Assembly: GCF_003025035.1 (NCBI RefSeq)
Contig: NZ_PYJN01000019.1
Location: 186,001-250,000 of the forward strand
Direction of reading: 5' to 3'
From: Rhizobium sp. SEMIA4064
Lineage (GTDB): Bacteria; Pseudomonadota; Alphaproteobacteria; Rhizobiales; Rhizobiaceae
Length of the DNA stretch: 64,000 bases
In this document: piece after piece, positions 8,174 through 15,284 of the stretch
Numbering within the stretch: the first letter of the stretch is position 1
How the letters are laid out: every line of letters starts with the position of its first letter
Translations under genes and position numbers: made by a program
Notes under the pieces: model-generated
Database searches by the model: none
The model's input: only the letters and a program-made list of their open reading frames with translations
What the model was told of the DNA's origin: nothing

Positions 8174-9742
8174 TTACTTCGCCAGCATTTTCCCTAGCAT
8201 GAAGCCTGAGCCAGCCCCCGTGCCCGCACCCGGCCAGGTCGACGCGCCGCACATATAGAGCGAGCCGATCGGCGTCTTGTAGCGCGAATAACCGGCGAGC
8301 GGGCGAAACAGAAAATTCTGATCGAGATGGTGGCTACCGGAAAGATTGTCGCCGCCGATCAGATTGGGATTTTCACGCTCGAGATCGACGGGTGAAAACA
8401 CCGACCGGCCCAAAATCTTGCCGCGCAGGCCGGGCGCATAACGCTCGATGACGTCAAGCACGCGCTCGGCATAGGCATCCTTCACCTCATCCCAATTCTG
8501 CCCATTGATCTCGCCTGCTGCGTCGCGACTGAACTCGGCCGGCAGGACACGCACCTGTATCCAGAGCACATGCTGTCCATCTGGTGCCCGTGACGGATCG
8601 AACGCCGTTGGCTGACCCACCACCAATGCCGGCTCGGCCGGCAAAAGCCCACCCATCGCCTCGGCATAGACACGCGACATCATCTCCATATCCGGTGCAA
8701 TGTGGACATAGGCGAATGTCTTGAGCTCCTGGCCACCAGTCCAATCCGGCAGGCCGGAGAGCGCCAGATGGATCATCATCGTGCCAGGGCCGGCGCGAAA
8801 ACGGGTAAGCCTGCGGTCGAACTCTCGACGTGAGGCATCCTGATCGAGAAGCTTTCCGAACAATATCTGCGGATGAATATTGGCGATGACAGCGCGCTTG
8901 GCCTCGTAGCGGCGCCCGTCTGCGAGCACAACACCGGTCGCCTTGCCGCCGGTGGTGACGATCTTGTCGACGCGTGTGCCAAGCATCAGCTCGCCGCCTT
9001 TGGCTTTGAGCGTGCCGACCATCGCCTTGATGATCGTATCGGCACCTCCCTTGCCGATCACCATGCCAAAGGCCTGGTTGGCCATAGATTCAAGATAAGG
9101 AAACAGTGCGCCGCCGGCGATATCCGGTGCGAAATCGAGATGTAATCCCCAGGCAGCCATCATCGTCTTGAGTTTGGCATTCTGGAACCGCGCATCGAGA
9201 AAATCGCGCGGCGAGGCAAACAACATTCGTGCGGTCTCATAAAGCCAGCCGGCCCCTTTTTCTCGCCATGCCTTCCAAAGGACCCGTGCCGCCGCCGCTG
9301 ACGGCATCGGCGCACCGAGCAGGCCGAAAATATGCGGCGCATCTGAACCGAATTCCGACAGCATGGCCCGCCAGGCAGCCGCATCCTCTGGCGAAATATC
9401 GGCGATCGCGCCCGTGGTCTTTTCGAGATCGGTGCTGACGCCGAGATAGGTGCCATCGCGGAAGACGCTGGCAAAACAATCGGCTGCCGGCACGAAGCCG
9501 AGACCCGCGGCGGTCAACTCATTCTTGTACTGCGCAAAAAAGGCGGAGCCGGCGAACATCGAGAGGTTCATGGCGCAGAGGTCGTGCCGAAAACCCGGCA
9601 GCGTTACTTCGCGGGTTTTCACCGCTCCGCCCGGCTCGGCATTGCCCTCGATGACGGCCACCTTCCAGCCCTTCGCCGCCAGATGCACCGCCGCCGCCAG
9701 GCCATTATGACCCGCACCCACAATGATCGCATCATAGCTCAT
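8174..9742 (-). CDS. NAD(P)/FAD-dependent oxidoreductase, phytoene-desaturase/PYROXD2-like (paralogue 1)
   Basis: The N-terminal dinucleotide-binding motif is IIVGAGHNGLAAAVHLAAKG, followed by an Glu in VIEGNAEPGGA that would hold the FAD ribose. The C-terminal FAD segment is MCGASTWPGAGTGAG. The 522-residue length fits the CrtI/PYROXD2-like amine-oxidase superfamily. It shares LLPAEPALVVGQPTAFDPSR and NLIGGD with the protein at 11106, so the two are paralogues. It is divergent from the isatin-hydrolase-like gene. It is unlikely to act on carotenoids, as no carotenoid gene is nearby. An indolic or other cyclic substrate is possible but unproven. Confidence 0.82.
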   Translation of the reverse strand: MSYDAIIVGAGHNGLAAAVHLAAKGWKVAVIEGNAEPGGAVKTREVTLPGFRHDLCAMNLSMFAGSAFFAQYKNELTAAGLGFVPAADCFASVFRDGTYLGVSTDLEKTTGAIADISPEDAAAWRAMLSEFGSDAPHIFGLLGAPMPSAAAARVLWKAWREKGAGWLYETARMLFASPRDFLDARFQNAKLKTMMAAWGLHLDFAPDIAGGALFPYLESMANQAFGMVIGKGGADTIIKAMVGTLKAKGGELMLGTRVDKIVTTGGKATGVVLADGRRYEAKRAVIANIHPQILFGKLLDQDASRREFDRRLTRFRAGPGTMMIHLALSGLPDWTGGQELKTFAYVHIAPDMEMMSRVYAEAMGGLLPAEPALVVGQPTAFDPSRAPDGQHVLWIQVRVLPAEFSRDAAGEINGQNWDEVKDAYAERVLDVIERYAPGLRGKILGRSVFSPVDLERENPNLIGGDNLSGSHHLDQNFLFRPLAGYSRYKTPIGSLYMCGASTWPGAGTGAGSGFMLGKMLAK

Positions 9743-9793
9743 CGATCACCCTCTCATATCGTGATTATTATCATCATATGCATACATTTTGAG

Positions 9794-9807
9794 CTTTAAG
9801 CTTCAAG
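9794..9807. promoter_or_regulatory. operator candidate, motif 1 copy B
   Basis: CTTTAAGCTTCAAG matches TTTTAAGCTTAAAA at 11 of 14 positions and is itself symmetric at 12 of 14. It lies about 50 bases upstream of FAD oxidoreductase 1 on the minus strand. Confidence 0.5.
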
Positions 9808-9963
9808 TACCTATCATGGAAAATCGCGCACCGACGACCACAACCGAATGTCGTCCGCGTGGGAAAATAACGTATAAATGGCCTTTATTTTCAGGTAGCT
9901 GCCTGGGTTGCAAAACACACGCAACCGACGCCATTTTTGGTCCTTTTGGCACCGGCAGAATGC

Positions 9964-9985
9964 TTGCAATATCATATATTGTAAC
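9964..9985. promoter_or_regulatory. operator candidate, motif 2 copy B
   Basis: The site starts TTGCAATATCATATAT and ends TGTAAC. The arms TTGCAATAT and ATATTGTAA are symmetric around CAT with one mismatch. It lies 150 bases before the cyclase gene. The sequence is nearly the same as copy A before MarR regulator 1. Confidence 0.6.
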
Positions 9986-10138
9986 ATAGGCTCGCCTCAT
10001 CCGGTCGCCGCTGGACGGCTTTGCGATTTCAGGAATCGCGTCCGCACACCCGGCGATAATGGCTTTCGGGCTTGGCCCTTAACGAGGACCCCTCTGGGGT
10101 TTTCAAACAAGGCCAGGCCACACAAAGGGGAACGCACT

Positions 10139-10921
10139 ATGACCACCAACACTCTTGCCAGCTTAGCCACGGCCCTCGTTTCGGGCTCCATCAAGGTCGT
10201 CGATCTGACCGCGCCGCTTGGGCCCGAAACGCCGGTGCTCTATCTGCCGCCCCAGTTCGGCAAGAACACGCCCTCGGTCAAGGTGCACACGATTTCACAA
10301 TATAATGAGGACGGTCCGTTCTGGGCCTGGAACTGGCTCGAACTCGGCGAGCACACCGGCACGCATTTCGACGCGCCCTGTCACTGGATCACCGGCAAGG
10401 ACAACCCAAACAATACGACCGATACCATTCCGCCGCAGAATTTCGTCGCTCCGGTGAATGTCATCGACCGCTCGAAGGAAGCTGCCGCCAATCCGGACTA
10501 TCTGCTGACGATCGACAGCATCAAGGAATGGGAAGCCGAACACGGCGTGATCGAACCCGGCACCTGGGTGCTTCTGCGCACCGACTGGTACAAGCGCAAC
10601 GGCTCGACCGAAGCCTTCCTCAATGCCGACGAAAACGGCCCGCATTCGCCGGGTCCGACCGCCGAGGCGATCGAATATCTGCTGACGAAGGGCATTATCG
10701 GTTGGGGTTCGGAGACAATCGGCACCGACGCCGGTTCCGCCGGCGGCATGAACCCGCCCTTCCCGGCCCACAATCTGATGCACAAGAACAACCGCTACGG
10801 CCTCGCCAGCCTCTCCAACCTCGATCAGCTTCCAGCCAAGGGCGCCGTGCTGATCGCCGCGCCACTGAAGTTCGTCAAGGGCACGGGCTCTCCAGTGCGC
10901 GCGCTGGCGCTGGTGGCATGA
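10139..10921 (+). CDS. isatin-hydrolase-like metal-dependent cyclase-family hydrolase
   Basis: The 260-residue protein has the metal-binding signature of the cyclase/kynurenine formamidase family, GEHTGTHFDAPCHW (about residues 77-90), with the later SPGPTAEAI and GWGSETIGTDAG parts. The WAWNW segment before the motif and the GTGSPVRALALV tail resemble bacterial isatin hydrolase, which opens isatin to isatinate. AAGGGG lies 8 bases before ATG 10139. Kynurenine formamidase is the main alternative, but no tryptophan dioxygenase or kynureninase is nearby. It leads an operon with FAD oxidoreductase 2 and MarR regulator 2. The anthranilate-CoA genes 13 kb away fit isatin to anthranilate breakdown. 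Confidence 0.8.
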   Translation: MTTNTLASLATALVSGSIKVVDLTAPLGPETPVLYLPPQFGKNTPSVKVHTISQYNEDGPFWAWNWLELGEHTGTHFDAPCHWITGKDNPNNTTDTIPPQNFVAPVNVIDRSKEAAANPDYLLTIDSIKEWEAEHGVIEPGTWVLLRTDWYKRNGSTEAFLNADENGPHSPGPTAEAIEYLLTKGIIGWGSETIGTDAGSAGGMNPPFPAHNLMHKNNRYGLASLSNLDQLPAKGAVLIAAPLKFVKGTGSPVRALALVA

Positions 10922-10929
10922 TATGGCGG

Positions 10930-11098
10930 CTCACTACCTTTTCCCCGCAGGGGAGAAGGTGCCCGATAGGGCGGATGAGGGGGACGAGAAGCGATAGTTC
11001 CCCGCGCCTTGAGCGACGAGCGAAAGGCAATTCTTCCGGCAACGCCCCCTCAACCCGCGTTGCGCGCGACCTTCTCCCCGCTGGGAAGAAGGTGGGGG
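10930..11098. repeat. RIME-like intergenic repeat with two hairpins
   Basis: Two inverted palindromes bound the element: ACCTTTTCCCC-GCA-GGGGAGAAGGT (10936-10960) and ACCTTCTCCCC-GCT-GGGAAGAAGGT (11069-11093). The sequence GTGCCCGATAGGGCGGATGAGG next to the first recurs at 19508 and 39590. It fills the gap between the cyclase and FAD oxidoreductase 2, and its right edge supplies the GGGGGA ribosome site of the latter. Confidence 0.75.
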
Positions 11099-11105
11099 AT
11101 ATCCG

Positions 11106-12695
11106 ATGACCTCCCCCGATTACATTATCGTCGGCAGTGGCATCAACGCGCTGGTCGCGGCTGCCATGCTTGGCAAGAAGGGCCGCAAGGTGCTCGTCCT
11201 CGAGCGCAACGACCGCATAGGCGGCTGCCTGCGCAGCGAGGAGATCACCGAACCAGGCTTCATCCATGATGTCATGGCAACGACGATGGTGCTGTTCCTG
11301 ACGTCGCCGGCCTATGGTGCCATCGGCAAGGATTTGGAGGCCCGCGGCCTCGAATTCGCCCATGCCGACCTGCCCACCGGCGTGTTAAGACCGGATGGTT
11401 CGCACGTCATCTTCTCGAAAGATCGGCGTCGCAACATCGCCACCTTCGACGAACTGTCGCTCGGCGACGGTCAGACATTCCTGCGCGAGATGGATGCGCT
11501 GGCCGCCGACGCCCCCTTCCTGTTTTCGCTGCTCGGCGGCGCACTGTGGTCGGGCTCGACCTTGAAGGCCGTCGCCAAGCAAGGTTGGGGCCGCGGCCTA
11601 CGCAAGCTCGCCGCCTGGTTCGGCAACGCCTTGACGCCGGCTCGCGGCTATCTCGAAACCACCTATCGTTCTGAAGATATTCATGCGCTTTGGGCGCCGT
11701 GGGTGCTGCATTGCGGCCTCGGGCCAGAGAGCGCCTACTCGGCCGAGATGCTAAAGGTCATCGGCTTTGCCCTGGAGCTTGCCGGCACTCCCGTCGTCAA
11801 AGGCGGCACCGGTGCGCTGCTCACCGCCTTCGAACGGCTGATCACGGACAATGGCGGCGAGATCCGCACCGGCACCGATGTCGAAAGCATCGGTCCCGGC
11901 CCCGGCGGGCGCGCCGGCAGCGTCAAGCTTGCGGGTGGCGAAACCCTGAACGCCAATGCCGGCATCATCTGCTCTGTAACGCCGAACCAACTCTACGACC
12001 GGCTGCTGAAAGACTGGCCGACGCCGCCACCCCCGGACGTCAAGACGAGCGTTGCCCGTTATCGTTATGGCAAGGGCAATATGCAGATCCACTACGCGCT
12101 GTCCGAGCCGCCACGCTGGAAGGCGGATGCAGAACTTGCCAAGGTCGCGCTTCTTCATTTGACGCCAGGCCTCGACGGCGTTTCGCGCGCCGCCAATGAA
12201 TGCGAACGGGGGCTGCTGCCGGCCGAACCGACCATCTGCGTCGGCCAGCCCACCTCCTTCGACCCCAGCCGAGCGCCAGCGGGCAAATCGATCCTCTGGC
12301 TGCAGCTTCCCGAGGCGCCGCGGCATATCAAGGGCGATGCGGCGGGCGATATTGCGATACCGGCTGACGGCCGCTGGACGGACGAGGTGCGCGAACGCTA
12401 TGCCGACCGCATCGAGGCGGTGCTCGAAAGCCATATCGAGAACTTCTCCGGCATAAAGCTCGCCCGACGCGCCTATTCGCCCGCCGATCTCGAAGCCATG
12501 AACATGAATCTCGTCGGCGGCGACCCCTATGGCGGCTACTGCGGCATAGACCAGTTTTTCCTCTGGCGCCCCTTCAAGTCCTCTGTTAACCACCGCACCC
12601 ATGTAGCAGGCCTGTACCACATTGGGGCTTCGGCACATCCTGGGCCGGGTCTCGGAGGAGGTTCGGGTTTCCTGCTTGCATCATCATTAAAATAA
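11106..12695 (+). CDS. NAD(P)/FAD-dependent oxidoreductase, phytoene-desaturase/PYROXD2-like (paralogue 2)
   Basis: The N-terminus reads IIVGSGINALVAAAMLGKKG with VLERNDRIGGCLRSEE, the FAD-binding opening of this superfamily, and the C-terminus has IGASAHPGPGLGGGSG. At 529 residues it is full length and a paralogue of the protein at 8174 (shared LLPAEPTICVGQPTSFDPSR and NLVGGD). The second glycine of the classical GxGxxG is replaced here (GSGINA), which still fits some relatives. It is co-transcribed with the isatin-hydrolase-like gene and MarR regulator 2. Its substrate is unknown; an oxidation or reduction step in indole-compound breakdown is a reasonable guess. Confidence 0.82.
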   Translation: MTSPDYIIVGSGINALVAAAMLGKKGRKVLVLERNDRIGGCLRSEEITEPGFIHDVMATTMVLFLTSPAYGAIGKDLEARGLEFAHADLPTGVLRPDGSHVIFSKDRRRNIATFDELSLGDGQTFLREMDALAADAPFLFSLLGGALWSGSTLKAVAKQGWGRGLRKLAAWFGNALTPARGYLETTYRSEDIHALWAPWVLHCGLGPESAYSAEMLKVIGFALELAGTPVVKGGTGALLTAFERLITDNGGEIRTGTDVESIGPGPGGRAGSVKLAGGETLNANAGIICSVTPNQLYDRLLKDWPTPPPPDVKTSVARYRYGKGNMQIHYALSEPPRWKADAELAKVALLHLTPGLDGVSRAANECERGLLPAEPTICVGQPTSFDPSRAPAGKSILWLQLPEAPRHIKGDAAGDIAIPADGRWTDEVRERYADRIEAVLESHIENFSGIKLARRAYSPADLEAMNMNLVGGDPYGGYCGIDQFFLWRPFKSSVNHRTHVAGLYHIGASAHPGPGLGGGSGFLLASSLK

Positions 12696-12722
12696 CAGGA
12701 ATCCACGGGGAGATATCATCTT

Positions 12723-13229
12723 ATGGAGGAACGGTTTTCAGGTACCGTTTTGCGGCGTCGCAAGGAGGGCACGGAAAAACGTCCGACCATGGGCGAGATA
12801 GGGCTCAACCACTTTGCCCCCTACCTGATGAACCGGCTGATGGCCCGCTGGAACATCAACATGTCGGAAGAGCTGCGCGAATACGACATGACGACTGCGA
12901 AGATGCGGGCTCTCGCCGTCCTCAGCGTGTCCTCCTCGGTCACCATCAACGAACTCTCCGTCTTTGCCGTCACCGAACAATCGACGATGAGCCGCACGCT
13001 GGATTCGTTGGAGCAGCAAGGCTTCATCCGCCGCCAGCCCCGCACCGAGGACATGCGCATCCGCGACGTCTCCATCACCGAAGAAGGCCGCGCCGCCTTC
13101 GAAAAGGTCTGGCCAACCATGTACGATCTGTTTCTGCAGATGTTCGATGGCGTGGAAGAAACGGAGTACCGGGCGTTCATCTCGACGCTACACAAGGTGC
13201 TGCACAATATCCGCAAGCATGAGATTTGA
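12723..13229 (+). CDS. MarR-family transcriptional regulator (island regulator 2)
   Basis: The winged helix-turn-helix is visible in VTINELSVFAVTEQSTMSRT, with the wing FIRRQPRTEDMRIRDVSIT. The protein is not closely similar to regulator 1 (different dimer helices and wing). GGGGAG lies 10 bases before ATG 12723; an ATG at 12789 is an alternative start that would remove 22 residues. It is the last gene of the cyclase operon, 28 bases after FAD oxidoreductase 2, so its own expression depends on the promoter region that carries both island motifs. Confidence 0.85.
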   Translation: MEERFSGTVLRRRKEGTEKRPTMGEIGLNHFAPYLMNRLMARWNINMSEELREYDMTTAKMRALAVLSVSSSVTINELSVFAVTEQSTMSRTLDSLEQQGFIRRQPRTEDMRIRDVSITEEGRAAFEKVWPTMYDLFLQMFDGVEETEYRAFISTLHKVLHNIRKHEI

Positions 13230-13234
13230 GGACG

Positions 13235-13490
13235 CTTATCCCGCCCTTGGCAGGCGGGAAAGCAAATTCTTATATTTAGCCGCAAGGCTAAGTATTAGAA
13301 TTTGCAAGGGCGGGGGTAGGCAGGGACGCACAGAACCCCTGAACTAAGTTGAGCAAGGCACGGACCCCTGCTCTGGCAATTTCAATGGCTTAGAAATTGC
13401 GCCAAACTTCCGCACATGGCGCGCCTCCTGTGCCGCAATTCCTAAACCAGTGAAATTGCTTTCTCGCCCGCCAAGGGCGAGATAAGACTC
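13235..13490. repeat. inverted pair of palindromic intergenic repeats
   Basis: Five palindromes fill this region: TCCCGCC/GGCGGGA (13239-13259), a 44-base one from GCAAATTCT to AGAATTTGC (13262-13305), GCAATTTC/GAAATTGC (13376-13400), GCAATTCC/GAAATTGC (13435-13459) and TCTCGCCC/GGGCGAGA (13462-13482). The first two and the last two are copies of one unit in opposite orientation (CTTATCnCGCCCTTGGCnGGCG shared). Between copies a C-G stem pair is changed to T-A on both sides, which argues that the folded form matters. It lies between the convergent MarR 2 and the small gene after iorB. Confidence 0.75.
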
Positions 13491-13551
13491 CGCGCTCGCC
13501 GCAGCTCCTCGGCCAGAGCGCACTCTTGAAGTAGAAAAAGCGAACTTCTCA

Positions 13552-13713
13552 CTACGACGGAGATTGGACATCATCACCCAGCTTGAGTTTTTCTGCGTGA
13601 TAGGTGCGTAACTCCTCGAAGACATCCTCAGCCGAGACATCTGGACGGCCGTCCTCAAGCGCTTGTCGTATCTTTGCCCGAATCTTCTCATTCTGGGCAT
13701 GGTCGTCAATCAT
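13552..13713 (-). CDS. small protein resembling the tail of type II antitoxins
   Basis: This 53-residue frame starts inside the iorB stop (TGATG overlap), which implies translational coupling, and ends at TAG 13552. It contains IRAKIRQALEDGRPDVSAED followed by VFEELRTYHAEKLKLG. This pattern is common at the C-terminal end of RelB/ParD/StbD-type antitoxins, which wraps the toxin. The usual N-terminal DNA-binding part is absent and no toxin gene was found beside it. It may be a remnant, an orphan antitoxin or an unrelated small helical protein. Confidence 0.5.
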   Translation of the reverse strand: MIDDHAQNEKIRAKIRQALEDGRPDVSAEDVFEELRTYHAEKLKLGDDVQSPS

Positions 13714-15275
13714 CACAGCGTCGCCACCGTCTTCAGCGCCCCATCGAGCGCAATCCCCTTCTCATCCAGCAACGCCGCCTGCCTCAACCTCTTCATCCAC
13801 GCTGCCCCGTCGTCGCGATCACGCAGCATCGATAGCGCCGACATCACGCGATCGAACTTGGAAAGGCCGCGCGCATGGGTGTCGGAATAGCCTTTGACCA
13901 GACGGCGGTTGTTGAGGACTTCGACGGCGAGATCGTAGTTTACCTCAAACAAGTCGGTCGCGGCTGCAAGCCAGGTTTCGCGATGCTCGGTTTCGCGCAT
14001 ATGGCGCAGCGTACCGCGGCGGGTTCGGCGCAGCGCTGAGACGATGTAAAGCCCGAGGAACCAGAAGAGCGTTCCGGTCTGCACACGGCGGCCTTTGTTG
14101 ACGAGACGATCCAGGCGATTGAAGAGCTTGGGCCGGCCCTCGATCCAGAGGCCGAGGCCTTTCGGCAAGGTGCCGCAAACCTCTTCCATGCGTGGATGCA
14201 TATATTCGGTCACATAGACGATCTGGTCGTCCTTGGCGCCAACTTCCTTGCGTACGCGATCGAAGCGCGACGCGCGCACCTTCAGATCGGCGACGCGGAT
14301 GACATCGTCATAGGCCATGGCGACCGCGGTATATTTCGCTGCCTGCACGGTGAAGGCGAAATCCTTGGCCGCGCCGCCGGCCTTCTGATCCAGGGCATAG
14401 AGCGCTGCAACGCGGGTCAGATATTCATCGGCATAGGCCGGGTCCTGATAGTCGGTGAGTTTCTTGACGCCGGCAAACAGCAGCGGCAACGCCTCTTCCG
14501 GAAACTCGGTGCGGATGCGATATACGAGACCATCGAGCGCCGGATGACCAGCCGTTTCCGGCAGGGCATCGAAATGTTTCGATGGCGTCGCGGAAACGGG
14601 ATCGCGCGGCTTGTCCTTGGCGCGATCGAAGGCTGCATTGAAAGCCTTCAGGCTGGGTTCGATGCCCCTGCCGCCGGCACGGATCATGGCTTCAAAGGCC
14701 TGCTTGGCGAAGGGCAGCGCCCCCGAGGCCGCGAGCGCACCGAACATCGAAGCGGAAATCACGCTGCCGTTCTTGACCGCCAGTGTTTCCATATCGAAGG
14801 CGATGGTGCGTTTGGCGGCAAAATCCGTGGCATCGACCACCACTTCCGGATTGCCGATTCCATCGCCCGGCTTCTCCTTTTCGCCGACAGCGAAGGAGCG
14901 ATGCGTCGAGGCGATCAGCACGGTCTTGTCGGGCGTGACCAGGCCGCGCAGCACGGAGCGGCCGGCTTCCATCAGCTCGGCAGCCAGGACGACATCGACA
15001 TCGCCCGGCGTCGGCATCAGCGAAAAGATCGGCGCATGGCCGTCACGGACCGGCAGCATCTCGATATAGTAGATCGTGGCGCCCGTGCGCTGCGCCACGC
15101 CGGGGACAGAGGTGGTCTGCGCCATCCAGCCTTCCGCTTCGGCAAGCCCGACGATCCAGTCGGCCAAGACACCGCCACCCTGCCCGCCCATGGCGAGGAC
15201 TGCCAGCGATAGCGGTTTGTCGGTCGACAGACGTTGGGCGCCAATATTATTGGTCATGCTGACATGCTCGTTCAT
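13713..15275 (-). CDS. iorB: indolepyruvate oxidoreductase subunit beta, long form
   Basis: The N-terminal 200 residues are the 2-oxoacid:ferredoxin oxidoreductase gamma-type domain, opening AVLAMGGQGGGVLADWIVGL. The remaining 300 residues match the extra C-terminal domain (DUF6537-type) seen in long bacterial IorB proteins. With IorA it oxidises indole-3-pyruvate (or related aryl pyruvates) with CoA to the aryl-acetyl-CoA, passing electrons to ferredoxin. GAGGGA lies about 5 bases before ATG 15275, only 9 bases after the iorA stop, so the two form an operon. Most work on this enzyme is from anaerobes, and the physiological acceptor in an aerobic rhizobium is open. Confidence 0.87.
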   Translation of the reverse strand: MNEHVSMTNNIGAQRLSTDKPLSLAVLAMGGQGGGVLADWIVGLAEAEGWMAQTTSVPGVAQRTGATIYYIEMLPVRDGHAPIFSLMPTPGDVDVVLAAELMEAGRSVLRGLVTPDKTVLIASTHRSFAVGEKEKPGDGIGNPEVVVDATDFAAKRTIAFDMETLAVKNGSVISASMFGALAASGALPFAKQAFEAMIRAGGRGIEPSLKAFNAAFDRAKDKPRDPVSATPSKHFDALPETAGHPALDGLVYRIRTEFPEEALPLLFAGVKKLTDYQDPAYADEYLTRVAALYALDQKAGGAAKDFAFTVQAAKYTAVAMAYDDVIRVADLKVRASRFDRVRKEVGAKDDQIVYVTEYMHPRMEEVCGTLPKGLGLWIEGRPKLFNRLDRLVNKGRRVQTGTLFWFLGLYIVSALRRTRRGTLRHMRETEHRETWLAAATDLFEVNYDLAVEVLNNRRLVKGYSDTHARGLSKFDRVMSALSMLRDRDDGAAWMKRLRQAALLDEKGIALDGALKTVATL

Positions 15276-15284
15276 ATCGATCCC

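Larger units (their letters stand above)
9743..10138. other. divergent regulatory region with both island motifs
   Basis: No gene is seen. The region separates FAD oxidoreductase 1 (minus) from the cyclase operon (plus). It holds motif 1 copy B (9794-9807) and motif 2 copy B (9964-9985). A small ACCCC-TCT-GGGGT hairpin near 10087 is followed by TTTC, about 40 bases before the cyclase ribosome site; it could weakly attenuate transcription. Confidence 0.55.

Noticed and set aside
10139..10921. Kynurenine formamidase (KynB) as the name of the cyclase
   Set aside because: Same superfamily, but no tryptophan dioxygenase or kynureninase is nearby and the WAWNW and GTGSPVRALALV segments fit isatin hydrolase better. 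Not excluded.
8174..12695. Carotenoid desaturase function for the two FAD oxidoreductases
   Set aside because: Fold similarity only; no phytoene synthase or other carotenoid gene is in the window.
13235..13490. CRISPR array
   Set aside because: The repeats are few, inverted and unevenly spaced, without regular spacers; no cas gene is present.
13344..13709. 121-codon minus-strand frame overlapping the palindromic repeats
   Set aside because: It runs through the repeat region, while the 53-residue frame in another phase is coupled to iorB and has antitoxin-like residues.
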